From contig CM082597.2 of NCBI GenBank assembly GCA_040954595.2, positions 6,386,001-6,450,000 on the forward strand: 64,000 bases of DNA, in the 5' to 3' direction. Every line of letters begins with the position of its first letter. The first letter of the stretch is position 1. Origin of the DNA: Balanoglossus misakiensis (taxonomy: Eukaryota > Hemichordata). Both the position numbers and the translations under genes were made by a program. The notes under the pieces were generated by a model, which was given only the letters and a program-made list of their open reading frames with translations, was not told the origin of the DNA and did no database searches. Shown here piece after piece: positions 36,430 to 48,265 of this stretch.

Positions 36430-38840
36430 TGTCTTAATTCAGGATTTATGAATACTAAGCAGATGTACTTTTATATAAAAGAGTTTGTATGTGATATTAA
36501 AATTAATCAACCAGATGTTTTTAACAAGAGATTTACTGGTTTTGATATACATTTAGTTTCAGTGTTAGGTGGTAGAAAAATAGGTGACCCACCCCACCCT
36601 CCAAAAAAACTTGCTGACCCACCCTTTCGCAGACTGCAAAATAAGGAGACCCCTCCCCCTCTGATTTGCCCCTCCCCTCCCTCAGTGTTTGTTTATCTCC
36701 CACAAACAGAGCAAAATGACCAGAAATGGTCTAGTGCAGGGATAGAAATGTTGCATTTCTTCTTGTGATACATATCAGACAGAGATACAGACAGACACAG
36801 TGGATCCCATACTGTCCCAATAGTATATAAAATACATACATATACAAAATGGAACTTGAAAATGAGTAGTCACCATCCCCCCAGTCTCTACTTGAGAAAC
36901 CCCTTGCAGCTTTCCATTTTTCAGTGATACCATCCCCTCTATTCCTCTAACCCCCCCCCCCCCCGGCCATAATTAATGATGGCTCGCTCAAATGGGGACA
37001 CACCTGATCGTAGCAACAGAAATAAAGCCATAATAGACATCAATTTTTAGTTTTTGAGCAAAAATTACAAAAATACACACGCAAATTTCACCCTAAGGAA
37101 ACCACGCCCAACAATCTCACGTTATAATATAGCCAATTTGACCGAAAATACAAAATAGCCCGACATGTGATACATAAATTCTTAGAAGCGCATCAGACTT
37201 GGAACAGCCACTTATAGTACAGGAGGATCTTGTACTGATCTGATGATATCAGATCCCGCGAGGAGTACGGTGCCCAGAGTACATAGATCCTTGACTATAC
37301 TGGATGAAGTGAAAAACGCTTCCGTTATCTGTGGAATACATGGTCTAAGGTTGTGCGACCGAAGCTACCCCCCCCCCCCCCTCTCTCTCTCTCTCTCCCT
37401 CTTTCTCTCCTAAACGTGCCACAGCGGAAATATCCGTGCAGTACTTCGGGCCGGGGCACCTCGTCGCGTCGCTGACCAGCTAAAACACGAGGTCGTAACA
37501 CGCGACCGTCTCTCAACAGAAATTCCTGTCAGAAGTTAGAGACACCCTTCATAAATTCCGAGAAATCTTTTCGTCCACCACACCACGCCATTTCAACCCC
37601 ACGCTGGTGAAATTGCAACAAACTGTCGTCCTGCCAATTGAAGCCCTTTATGTTACTGTCTATAATGATTGAACACCCAACTGGGCTGGGTTCTTATACA
37701 CAGTGAAGCACCCGCCCTCCTCACCGCGTAGGAATAATATCCGCTACGATGAGGGTACTGACCTCGTTCATAGCCCCCGGCCTTGTCGCACCAGCAAATC
37801 TCCTGCTTTCACACTGACAGGACCATAAACACACCAACAAAGTGTCACTACAAAACTAGAACTAAGTAAGTTTGTGAAAATGTTATCTCTTTTTTGAAAA
37901 TACCAATGATTCCATAATACGGAAATATTTGCGTGTGTGATCACAAGAGTATGACCTCTCTAGAGGGCGCTATTTGAGAGACATATCGAGGTTGGGACCT
38001 GGCTGGGTTGGAAGGTGTGCACGCCGGCAGAACCAGAATAGAGCAAGCTCAACAAACTGAATACACCCGGTATACAATAATTAAACAGGAAGCCATTGAG
38101 GTCATTTGGAATTCATTTCAGAGGCGTAAACTGCAAGCAATTCCAAATTCGGCGGCTCGACTCGTTACCAGGGAATAAAAAATATGACCATATCACTCAC
38201 TCAAAACGTTCGTGAATGTGTTGGAAAGTAGTGCAAACACGTCTGAGACAGTTTTTGAAGAGGCAATGTGTTGTTGTTAGGCAGCCATAAGAATTCAATA
38301 TATGTGAGAGCCTCGGCTAACATTTACTAATAATGAAAGAATTCTGAGTGTTTCCTTATTTCCCAGTGTTCTTGATTTGTGTATGTGTAGGCCCTATATG
38401 TGTGTTGTTGTTTTCATTGATTAATATAGTTAAAATATGTGAAAAAATATGTTTATTTGTTTGTTTCTTTGTTTGTTTGTTTGTTTCTTTGTTTTTGTTT
38501 GTTTCTTTCTTTCTTTCTTTATTTTATTTATTTGTTTGTTTTTGTTTCTTTGTTTGTGTGTTTGTTTGTTTCTTTGTTTGTTTGTTTGCTTCTTTCTTTA
38601 TTTTATTTATTTGTTTGTTTATTTGTTTGTTTGTTTGTTTTTGGCATGTTATGTGTTGGATATATATAGGGAGTGATGCTGTGGAGCAAATCAACCCTAA
38701 CAGTTAAATATAAACAAATTGCATGCTTTTTCTTTTTCATAAAATACTGATCCAAATGGGGTGTAGGCCAGGTCACCAGAATAAAAGTCTCACCTCAAAT
38801 AAAAGAAAAAGAAAAGACCAATTTGCAATACATAGATTCA
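36430..38840. other. No gene recognised; (GTTT)n microsatellite at 38449-38641
   Basis: Contains poly-C and (CT)n tracts at 36951-36965 and 37370-37397, and a long GTTT/CTTT array at 38449-38641. The array's open frames are Phe/Leu/Val-rich artefacts of the repeat. Nothing else is supported. Confidence 0.5.
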
Positions 38841-38844
38841 TAGT

Positions 38845-38850
38845 TTTATT
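38845..38850 (-). promoter_or_regulatory. Poly(A) signal of the WxxW gene
   Basis: AATAAA on the minus strand, about 210 nt after the TGA stop at 39061. Confidence 0.6.
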
Positions 38851-39060
38851 GAGTTTCTGAGTTGGTCCGTACGACACATCTGACGAAATTGATAGTCCAG
38901 CATAGGAGCCCATTATAATTGCAACTTTAAAATGCTTATAGGAATCATTTCCATAGTTTCATACTTTGAAAATCAAGAAAAGAAAAGAATAACACTGCTA
39001 GCCGTTTCATAATCATGTCAAATGACAGAAAGGTGATCTGGACCAACATTATTTGCCAAC

Positions 39061-42000
39061 TCAGTGACAGCAGAATCTGACTTTATAATCATTACAAGAT
39101 CCATCACTTTGGTCGTCATTAAGACAAAGGAATCCTGTCTGTAAGTCGTACGCAGAGAACGTCTCGCCCGTCGACTGAGCTGGTGTCCCGCTGAGGGTCT
39201 CGGCAGAAATCAATGTCGGGTTGTCGCAAATTTCGCCGGGATACTCGCCTCTCAATCTGTCTAAGGTTTCATGATCTCCAGTAGCAGATGGATCATCGCG
39301 GTCGAAAAAACGTGTCCAATCATCACCGATGCAGTCTGGGGATGAAAATTGTCGTTAAAGGGACAAAGTCTCTCTCTTTCCTTTAATTATGTTTGAAACA
39401 AGACACTGTTTATATTACTCTACATGTGGATTTATAGACAATGACAATGTTCGACCTCACACAACTTCCATTCCGTTTGTAGGATATGAGAGTAAAAATC
39501 TCACCAAATTGAATAAATGGTAAAGACTGATTATTCATTTGGTCGAGTTTTTCACTCTCGTGTCTACAAGTGGGATGGAAGTTGTGTGTGGTTGAACGTT
39601 CATTCACTATATATCACATGTAGAATAATTAGACGGGGTCTTGTTTCAAACATAATTAATGAAAAGGGCAGTGAGAGAGAGACTTTGTCCCTTAAAACTA
39701 TAGTGTATAGTGGTATTCTGTTGATGAAGTTTTACTGTTTGTATTAGCTTGCGAGCTAAAATTAGTTATTATTCAACAATTGTTTTTCTTTTGTATGCAG
39801 TTGATCTGGAGGTCCAAATCTCTTCGAAAGTGGAAGAAACAGAAATCTACACATGATAAATAAGAATTGTGTTAAATTGTTATCATCGACTGATCCCCAA
39901 TAAAAATCATTTCGACTATTCACGCACAATCATTCAGTCTCCCACATTAAACGACTCCGCCATACCTGCACAGCAGAATGCTACTCTGTAGTCCGAACAA
40001 GATCGATCAGTTTGGTCTTCATTAAGACAAATGAATCCTGTCTCTGTGTCGAACGCAGAGAACGTCTCGCCCGTCGACTCAGCTCGTGTCCCGCTGAGGG
40101 TCTCGGCATAAATCCCTATCGGGTCGTCGCAAAGTTCGCCGGGATACTCGGCTCTCAATCTGTATAAGGTTTCATGATCTCCAGTATCAGCTGGATCATC
40201 GCGGTCGAAAAAACGTGTCCATTCACATTGGGCTGCAAACATGAAAGTTATAAATGTATAGTGGGAAATGTGATAGCTTTTATTCTGGATTAGCTAATGA
40301 TAAGACAGGTGGGGGAAATGCACATAGGAACGTACTCCGCCAATTATAACTTTCATGTTTGCAGCCCCCTGTGGTCTATTCATCATTGCCATCTACAGTA
40401 AGTGATGAAAGTTGCATTTTATAAACCAAGTCTAAACAACCGAAGTGACCCCTTGAAACGCTGAGTGACTGTTTTATGAATTTAGCCAAGTCAAAACACA
40501 ACGAATTTTTCTTTTTATAGTATTAAACAAATGGAAACATACGTCGTTCGGCAGATGTCCTGTTGAAATAAAAATGGAAGACATAACGTGAGTCACCTGG
40601 ACATTAACACACCGGTACACCAACAGAAACATACATAACATTTGAGAACGTCTTTACCTGTTGCAACTTTAAGGAACATTTTACATTTTTATATTACTTA
40701 GAAGGAAATTCTCGATGGTATGACAGACATAATTAATATATCGCCATGCAGCGAAAATCTAGAATCATTGCATCTAACCTGATATAGTACTAAGGCACAA
40801 GAACATCATACGATAGCATTCACAGCCAGAAAAGCCACTCAATTGATTTTAACACGTTCTGTCTTTCAGTTAGCCTAGTCCTAGCCGTATTTTGTCCGCT
40901 TTGCTTCCATAACTAACGCCTAGCCTCACTCATGCCACTGGCCCAATAAAACCCCATACCCCTTGCTGGGAATTGTGATGTAACTAGCATCCCCTTGAAG
41001 TCACTCATATAAACTGAACAATTGTGATTGGGTGTAAGGTTATAGTGAAGGCAGGGCTAATTTGAATTACAAATGTTACCCATCCTTAATTACACATATG
41101 TATATCCTTTGTCCAATCATTGGAAAAATAAAGTTTTTGATTGGCTTCAGAGGGGCGCTAGTTACATCACAATTCCCAGCAAGGGGTATGGGGTATAATT
41201 GGGCCAATGGCATGAGTGAGGCTAGGCGTTAGTTTTGGAAGCAAAGCGGACAAAATACTGCTAGGACTAGGCTAACTTTCAGTAAGAGGTGTCAAATATC
41301 AAACCTAATGTGACTATGCATGATAGCACACGTACCGGTACAGGCAAACTGATGATGCATTAGCTGTGGCCAGTCATCAGAATTATTTTTAACTACAGAG
41401 ATGTGTTCAACCATATTGATATCTGGGAATGTGGTCGTGCTTATATCAACATTATCGTTTAGAAGTCCAAGTCACACAAAAGTGGATACCGATTGTACAT
41501 AATGATCAACATTTTGGACACGAGAGATGGCGCGTCTCGCCAGACTTCTGTGCGCGATCTGTGCCTTGCAGAAGTTATTGTCACCCGTGATGCAGTCACG
41601 GTGTACATGTATACTCCTACACAACCAAAGTTCACCAGGTCTGCACCAGGTCTGGTGCATGCCCGGTGCATGTCTGACCAACAGGTCATGTGCAGCAATA
41701 TGGACGCAGACCTGCAGCAGTCTGCTGGAGCAGACCTACCACTAGCTCTGCGTGGCAGGGCTGTGTTGTTACGGCGAGACCTCCACCGGAGGTTACGGTC
41801 TCGCCGTAACAACGCAGCCCTGCCACGCAGAGCTAACCTACCACAGGTCTGTCCTGTCAGACCTGTAGCGGGTCTGTCCCGTCAGACAAGAGCAGGTCTG
41901 TCCCATCAGACCTGCAGCAGACCTAAACATTTAGCTATAGTAGTAGTAGTATTACATAGACCGCGGCAGTACTTTCACGAGCTGAGCTCGGATAGAACAA

Positions 42001-42148
42001 GTATCATGTAGAGTATTTTGTCCGGACAATGAAACAATACAGGGATAAATTGTGTTGTAGAAATTGCAGAGATACTAGAGGTGAATAGTTACCTTGTGTA
42101 GGCTGAGACCAAACATGCAACAATTAGCAGAGCCCGAGAACCTTTCAT
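39061..42148 (-). CDS. Small secreted protein with two mucin/CILP-type WxxW domains
   Basis: Four coding exons join in phase: 42148-42093 (signal peptide), 40559-40543 (17-nt microexon), 40232-39966 and 39335-39061 (TGA). They total 615 nt and encode 204 residues. Residues 1-19 form a hydrophobic signal sequence. Each long exon encodes one domain of about 90 residues with CEWTRFFDRDDP or DDWTRFFDRDDP at the start, TGDHETL, PGE(L/I)C, TGETFSA, GFxCLN and C(S/N)DY(R/K)VxFCC. This is the WxxW domain known from gel-forming mucins and CILP. The second Trp of the name motif is Phe in both. The two domains are about 70% alike, so they arose by exon duplication. The likely place of action is extracellular matrix or mucus. 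The microexon supplies the phase change that joins signal exon to domain. Function is unknown beyond family. Confidence 0.86.
39355..39695. repeat. Family A MITE, near-full palindrome
   Basis: TTAAAGGGACAAAGTCTCTC at one end and its inverse ending CCCTTAA at the other, with both arms present. It lies in the last intron of the WxxW gene, 19 bp upstream (transcript sense) of the acceptor at 39336. Confidence 0.85.
40871..41275. mobile_element. 405-bp foldback element with 8-bp target duplication
   Basis: Arms of about 120 bp are inverted copies: TAGCCTAGTCCTAG at the left, CTAGGACTAGGCTAA at the right. CTTTCAGT flanks it on both sides (40863-40870 and 41276-41283). An 8-bp duplication suits a hAT-type non-autonomous element. 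It lies in intron 1 of the WxxW gene. A short relative occurs at 54637-54727. Confidence 0.8.
41635..41930. repeat. Cluster of CAGACCTG/CAGGTCTG motifs
   Basis: About a dozen CAGGTCTG, CAGACCTG or one-base variants in both orientations within 300 bp, spaced irregularly (for example GCAGACCTGCAGCAG and GGTCTGTCCCGTCAGACC). A hairpin insertion at 41743-41835 sits inside. Confidence 0.7.
41743..41835. mobile_element. 93-bp hairpin element with 9-bp target duplication
   Basis: TAGCTCTGCGTGGCAGGGCT pairs with AGCCCTGCCACGCAGAGCTA, continuing through GTTGTTACGGCGAGACC with one mismatch. ACCTACCAC flanks both sides (41734-41742, 41836-41844). A 9-bp duplication is typical of Mutator-type transposition. 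Confidence 0.8.
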
Positions 42149-42384
42149 CTTTCCGTTGTTGAACAGACAAATGTGCTATCTTCAGGGGATCAGATCTGTA
42201 TAGAAATTATGTAGGGCCTAGAAGGATTAGACTTCACATGATTCAAATTATGGCGAACCCCATGCATTGGTCATACTTGTTTGTAAAATTGATCAACCAC
42301 AATCCGTGGCTTCTCCGAACGATGATAAATCAACACTATTAATGATAAGAAGGAAATTGTTTCAAAACTTCACCTTCATACAAA

Positions 42385-42741
42385 TTAAAGCCTCTAGAGC
42401 TGCCACTTTTTGCACTATTTTCACGATTTTATTTTCCAACTTGAATTGGTCCATCTAAATAAGCTTACTGATAGGTATACATGAACACCTTATCGATGCC
42501 CGATTGTGACTGCATGTCGCAATTTGAACACGCTACGTATTTAAACGGTACCGCACCGATTTTATCAGCCTCCATACAGACAGTACGCAGCTATCGTGGT
42601 ATGCGTCGCCAAAAGATGACAAACTGATGCAAATGCAAGTCATATGGCTTAATGGTGAAGAGTTTAGAGGATAGGGAATATATTTTAAGCATTTAACTGT
42701 GGAAAAAAATATGTGAAATTTGGCAGCTATAGGGGCTTTAA
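42385..42741. repeat. Family B MITE, full copy
   Basis: TTAAAGCCTCTAGAGCTGCC to GGCAGCTATAGGGGCTTTAA, with the family body. It lies upstream of the WxxW gene start. Confidence 0.88.
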
Positions 42742-43342
42742 AGTTCATCAAGACAGCATTTCGATTAAAACACAAATACGATCGCGAACTAACGAAAATA
42801 CATGTACATACCCAAACTGTTCTGTTGCTTCAGATGATTTCAGACTGCGCTGGGGATCAGACTGGTTAATTTTGGGTATCTAAAGCATGTTCTTATATAC
42901 ATTTCTGTTTGCGCTATGCGCAAAACTTTGATATTGTGATTGGTTCATAAAATAGACAATTGTCTGATTGGTTTATAAGCAATAGATGTCTACCTTTGTG
43001 TATTTGCATATTCAAATCTTATGAAGCACTTCCTAAAATAATACTTTGTAAGTGGATGTACCTGTTATAGCACGCGCCTGCGCGCCATATGGTTTAATGG
43101 TAGGCCTAATTTGTGGAATTGGATCGCACAGTCCCGCACTGAAGCCCCATGCAGTCCTGTTGGGTTAGGTAACAGTCGCTGCCAGCCCATTGCGGAGCGG
43201 GCCTAATGCTCGACTTTTGTCGGGAGAAATACTAGTAGTGCTTTGTACGTGAGTGTACCTATCATGACATGTGTCCTTTATTAACCGTCAGCGCCCCATA
43301 ACGTTTACTGTCAACTTGTCGATGACGAAACGGGTCGCACAA

Positions 43343-44801
43343 TCTCACATTAAAGCCCCATGAGCTGCAAAATGTCACTTATTTTTCCCACAATAAAATA
43401 CTTCTCCATATCCTTTAGAATAATCGCCATTAAGCCATAGTACTTTTTTATGCACCAGATTTTTATCTCTTGATAACAAATGACACGGTAGTTGTGTACT
43501 ATTTGTATGGTACGGAGGCTTAATGAGGCCACAGGAGTAATTTTTTTTATTTCATACCTGTAATAAACATTTCATACCTGTCATTTTTTTCATGTCTGTA
43601 ATAAAAAGTTCATACCTATAATTTTTTTTCATGCCTGTAATTTTTTTTCATGCCTGTAATTTTTTTTCATGCCTGTAATAAAATGTTCATGTCTGTAATA
43701 AACATTTCATGCCTGTATTTTTTTTTCATGTCTGTAATAAAAAATTCATGCCTGTAATTTTTTTTCATGCCTGTAATAAAATGTTCATGTCTGTAATAAA
43801 AAGTTCATGCCTGTAATTTTTTTTCATGCCTGTAATAAAATGTTCATGTCTGTAATAAAAATTTCATGCCTGTAATTTTTTTTCGAGCCTGTAATAAAAT
43901 GTTCATGTCTGTAATAAAAATTTCATACCTGTAATATTTTTCATGCCTGTAGTAAAATGTTCATGTCTGTAATAAAAATTTCATACCTGTAATATTTTTC
44001 ATGCCTGTAGTAAAATGTTCATGTCTGTAATAAAAATTTCATACCTGTAATATTTTTCATGCCTGTAATAAAAATGTCATACCTCATACCTGTAATTTTG
44101 TTTCATGCCTGTAATTTTTTTTTACTTTCGTGACCTTTGAACCTACAAGATCTGCTCAGCTCAGCTGAGTTCAAGTGTGATATTGCGGTCAAAGTTAAGC
44201 ATAAACCTTTGATATCAACATTCAGGAAGAGAGTAGAAAATACAAACAGAGGTGTCATAACTTGAGCAGGTTCCAGTGACACAGAGTAAGCTGAGCCAGT
44301 CACTCTACATGTGATCGTAAGTTGTAAGGTCAAAGGTCATGAAACTATAAAAAAAATTACAGGCATGATCTGATGACGTGAAGTGTTTCATGCCTGCAAT
44401 TTTTTTAGAGTGCTCAAGTTATGACACCTCTGTTTGTATTTTCTACTCTCTTCCTGAATGTTGATATCAAAGGTTCATGCTTAACTTTGACCGCAATATC
44501 ACACTTGCATGCACTCAGCTAAGCTGAGCAGATCTTGTAGGTTCAAAGGTCACGAAAGTAAAAAAAAATTACAGGCATGATTTTTTTATTACAGGCATGA
44601 AAAAAAAATACAGGTATGAAATTTTTATTACAGGTATGAAAAATAAATTACAGTCATGAAAAAAAATTACAGGTATGAAATTTTTATTGCAGGTATGAAA
44701 TTTTTATTACAGACATGAAAAAAAATTACAGGTATGAAACTTTTAATACAGGTATGAAACTAAAACAATTACTCCTGTGGCCTCATTAAGCCTCCATAGT
44801 G
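43343..44801. mobile_element. Foldback element with tandem-repeat arms, next to a half family B MITE
   Basis: The left 180 bp is one half of a family B MITE. From GGAGGCTTAATGAGGCCACA (about 43515) to its inverse near 44795 the sequence folds back on itself. The left arm is an array of TTCATGCCTGTAAT/TTCATGTCTGTAATAAAA units (43555-44110) followed by a unique block (GTGACCTTTGAACCTACAAG). The right arm carries the same block inverted and a shorter inverted array. The centre is near 44340-44400. No coding capacity seen. Confidence 0.85.
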
Positions 44802-44949
44802 GTTAGACTATTGATATCAATGTTTTGAAAGCCGGGTAGTCTTGAAAACGAACTCACACTTTTCACACACGCATTTCGGAGTTTGTCAGTTGTATTTTAA
44901 TTTGGGGGTAAACGTAATCATTTTATTTCTAGTAAATGCAGAAAAGTCG

Positions 44950-45118
44950 GAAGATTAAAGCCCCAAGACCTGTCACGTTCTCCACTTACAATTCCAACTT
45001 CGGTCCATCTAAATAAGGTTACCGGTACATATATATTAACATCCTTAATCGATGCCTGATTTTGTCGGTATGTTGCAGTTTCACACATGTGCGCACCCGT
45101 TTAATAGGTCTCCATAAA
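44950..45118. repeat. Family B MITE, partial
   Basis: TTAAAGCCCC, then CGGTCCATCTAAATAAGGTT and ATTGATGCC-like blocks in family order. The second half is missing. Confidence 0.6.
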
Positions 45119-46442
45119 CCACAATAAAAAGGAAATTTTATCGACATTTATTTCAGAATTATTGTCATTCGTTGTATTTTGAGCTGATGCACCCCAGGGT
45201 TACCGAACTCTGTCCCGAGATAGCACTTATGCGATTGGAACTATTTTGGGATAATTGCATTATTGATTAATGGACTGTCTGTATAATCAGTTTTCAATGT
45301 AGTACACGTACTACGTGCCCGCTGTTTGCCATATTGGTATGTTTCGGGAATGGTAGAATTACTATTATTCTCCCCATGTGCAACGCATACTAATTTTTAT
45401 CCAATTATTGATGCCAGAAGTGTCGGATTTTCGAAATATTTACCGGCATGGCATAATCTAACCATAGTAAAATATATGAAGTGTTAACTGAATTACTAGT
45501 GTTTTCAAAGTTAGGACTGTCATTCGATTTATTTTGAGCTTATGAGGATTGGCAACCGTCATATTCTAATTCTATGCCGCTGAAACGGAAGCCTCATTCC
45601 TTTTGTTTGGGGGCGCCTTTCTTGTCTTACTTAATATTTATGGCAACTGGATTGTCATTAGTATTTTCAACGGCTAAAACGTATTGCCATTAGATTTTTA
45701 CCGTGAACACCTATTGCCTGGAAATAGCATGTGATTCTGGTAACTTACAGTCACAGGGGGGTAAAAACGGCTGCTATGGCCCGAATATAGGCCAGGCCAG
45801 CACCTCTTTAAGTTTTTGTCAGTGGTCGTAGATCTTTCTATTTAAGCAATAACACACATCTGAGCCAAGTTTGGTGCTTTTTTATCACAAAAAGCACAAT
45901 CGATTTGTGTATACTATTAGTGCCGCTCCACAAATATTCGTCGCTTGAGGCGCCCTTGCACGCCACGATTTCTACCCATTTCTGCCGCTCGCTGCGCTGT
46001 GCTCGCCCAAATGAAAAAATACAAGATGATGGCATGCGATAACGAGAACTCAGGGGTAAAATGTCTTCTTCTGACTATCGGCACGGCACTGTTCTCTGAG
46101 CAACTGGCAGACGCTGGGGGAAAAAACTTAAACTCTTAAAAAATGAATTCGACCGTCTGGAAGTCGGACCAGAGAAATCTCCTTCCCCGTTGCAACAGAC
46201 AAGGCAAAAATCCCCGACTGAAGTGCTAGCTATTCAAAAACATTTGTAATAGCAAATGATTATCACTTGATACATGAAGGAGTTCTTACCCGGAGTTCCT
46301 ATCTCCGTGGTATCACCATTATATTATTTGAAACGAACAGCTTTTGATCTCTATGATTACCGTAAATGTACATTGGTAAGGCCAGCGTGTTCACATGCAA
46401 TATCGTGTATGCGAATTCTTTTGTATATCCCAGGTTTCTCTG
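45119..46442. other. No gene recognised
   Basis: Only short overlapping frames on both strands near 45838-46139, without a domain or splice context. A lone end of the 2885-3089 element family lies at 45237-45262. Confidence 0.4.
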
Positions 46443-46770
46443 TTAAAGGGACAACGTCTCTCTCTCGCTTCCCTTTTCCATTTATTATGTTTGATACAAG
46501 ACACCATTTATGTTATTCTACAAGTGGATATATTGTGAATCAATGTTCGACCGCACAGCTTCTATACTACTTGTAGACACGAGGTCGAGAGTGAAAGACT
46601 CGCCATTTTGGGTGAGTTTTTACTCTCATATCCTACAAACGGGGTGAAAGTTGTGTGTGGTTGAATGTTCATTCACTACATATACATGATGTACATTAAT
46701 ATAAACAGTATTTTTTATCAAACATAATTAACTGAAAAAGGGCAGCGAGAGAGAGACTTTGTTCCTTTAA
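46443..46770. repeat. Family A MITE, full copy
   Basis: TTAAAGGGACAACGTCTCTC to GACTTTGTTCCTTTAA, palindromic throughout. Confidence 0.85.
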
Positions 46771-46780
46771 CATTCAATAT

Positions 46781-46990
46781 ACTGTAAAACGGGTTACTTT
46801 CGCAAGCAATACATTTTCGCGAAATACGCGAGAGCCAAAAAACCGTGAAAATAAAAAGTCGCGTAACATTTTTTCACAGATCCCGATGCAGAGAGATACG
46901 AGAACGCGAAAATTAATCCTCGCGTAACAGTTGTCTCGTTTGATATCGCGAAAATTTCCTTTTGCGAAAATAACCCGTTTTGCAGTATAT
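46781..46990. repeat. Palindromic MITE, family D
   Basis: ATACTGTAAAACGGGTTACT and its inverse near 46985, with inner arms rich in TCGCGAAA. It lies 10 bp from the preceding family A copy. Confidence 0.85.
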
Positions 46991-48198
46991 CGAGATATGA
47001 AAAGCAAATCAGGATTTCTGAAAAAGTTAAGATCATCTATTAAACCAAAGTGTCAAAACAGTAAGAAATATGTCTTCTTTATATTTAAACACCAATTAAA
47101 TTTTACCGGTCAGATAAGTAAAATTGATGATGACAGAGGGGGAGTCGAGTGAAACTTTTATTGGGGTTCATCAGAATCAGAACGGTTAGCAAGAACTTAC
47201 AAATGGCCCACCCGTCAATGTAACTGGACATTACCTGAATTATATTTTTTTCTCGACTGTTTTCAAGTAGTGTATGTATGTGTGTATGTATCTTTTTTAA
47301 TAATAATTCGTTGAATTATTTCTGTTAGGATGACTGGTTTATTATATTCATAATTTTTGGGCGCAGCGACGGACCTATCGCCGCAAGAATCTTCCCTCCC
47401 TTTGTTAATTTTAAGAGACGGACAGTGAAATTTAACTTGCTACTAACGCTGTCATTTAAAAGAGTTTACCCTCGTCGGTGATGCGAAACGGTATTAACTT
47501 GATTAGTCTAAATCCAAACATGGCTTACACTTGTCTCCACAGTCGCTTGGTAATTGTTCCCAAGCGACTCACTGTACATCTCAGTTTCGTGTACTCGCCA
47601 TGTCTTGCAAGAACATGGGCTGTACACCCCCATTCCCAGAATAGAGTCGCCCTCTGAATGAAAGTTTGCTGCGTCCAAAGTCACTCACACACCACAACGT
47701 TGACTGATGTGCAGTTTTTGCACCAGACGGTCATATTCATGATAAAACCCACGACAGTTTCAGAGACATTAGAAAAAAAGCACTGAATTTGAACGATGGA
47801 AACTTGTCTCCTGATTCCACCCGAACTTGTTGTTTGCGAAAGGAAAACAAAACTGAGCGGCGGCGTCCAAGTTGCTGAAGATGGGCGTGACAACACAACA
47901 AGATGTTTGGGTGTCTTCAGTGTGGTTTCGCTTCATCCTGGTTGCGCTTTTTACGCGACGTCGGGTGCTTTTCTTTTCACCAGGATCGACTACCAAACCA
48001 AACTTAGAAGTCTTGACGTAAGTTGACATTTTTTCTGTTTTTTTTTTTTTTTTTTTCATTCAGAAAGATTCCCCTTTGACCGTTTGGTAGTCCATGCGTC
48101 GCGGAATAAATCAAGATGATGAAAATTTAAAACTATCCAGCACCCTCATCAGAAAACTGGGCACTACCTCTATACCGTGATACCGATAATAACCATGG

Positions 48199-48265
<67 letters not shown>

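Noticed and set aside
36412-36768. 118-codon frame with Pro-rich centre
   Set aside because: Low-complexity C-rich DNA; no domain and no splice or codon support.
38348-38707. 119-codon Phe/Leu/Val-rich frame resembling a membrane protein
   Set aside because: It is a (GTTT)n microsatellite translation; three overlapping frames look equally hydrophobic.
41340-41391. Possible extra exon of the WxxW gene reading VKNNSDDWPQLMHHQFACT
   Set aside because: It needs phase 1 on entry, but the signal exon ends in phase 2; the 17-nt microexon at 40543-40559 fits instead.
41635-41930. CRISPR-like array
   Set aside because: The repeats are 8 bp, in both orientations and irregularly spaced, in animal DNA.
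45838-46139. Overlapping frames on both strands, one starting MPSSC like a THAP domain
   Set aside because: The rest of the C2CH pattern is absent, and the frame has no splice context.
47796-48026. 76-codon frame ending at a donor-like GTAAGT, possible first PRDM exon
   Set aside because: No recognisable domain or promoter, and no phase test is possible without the missing exons.
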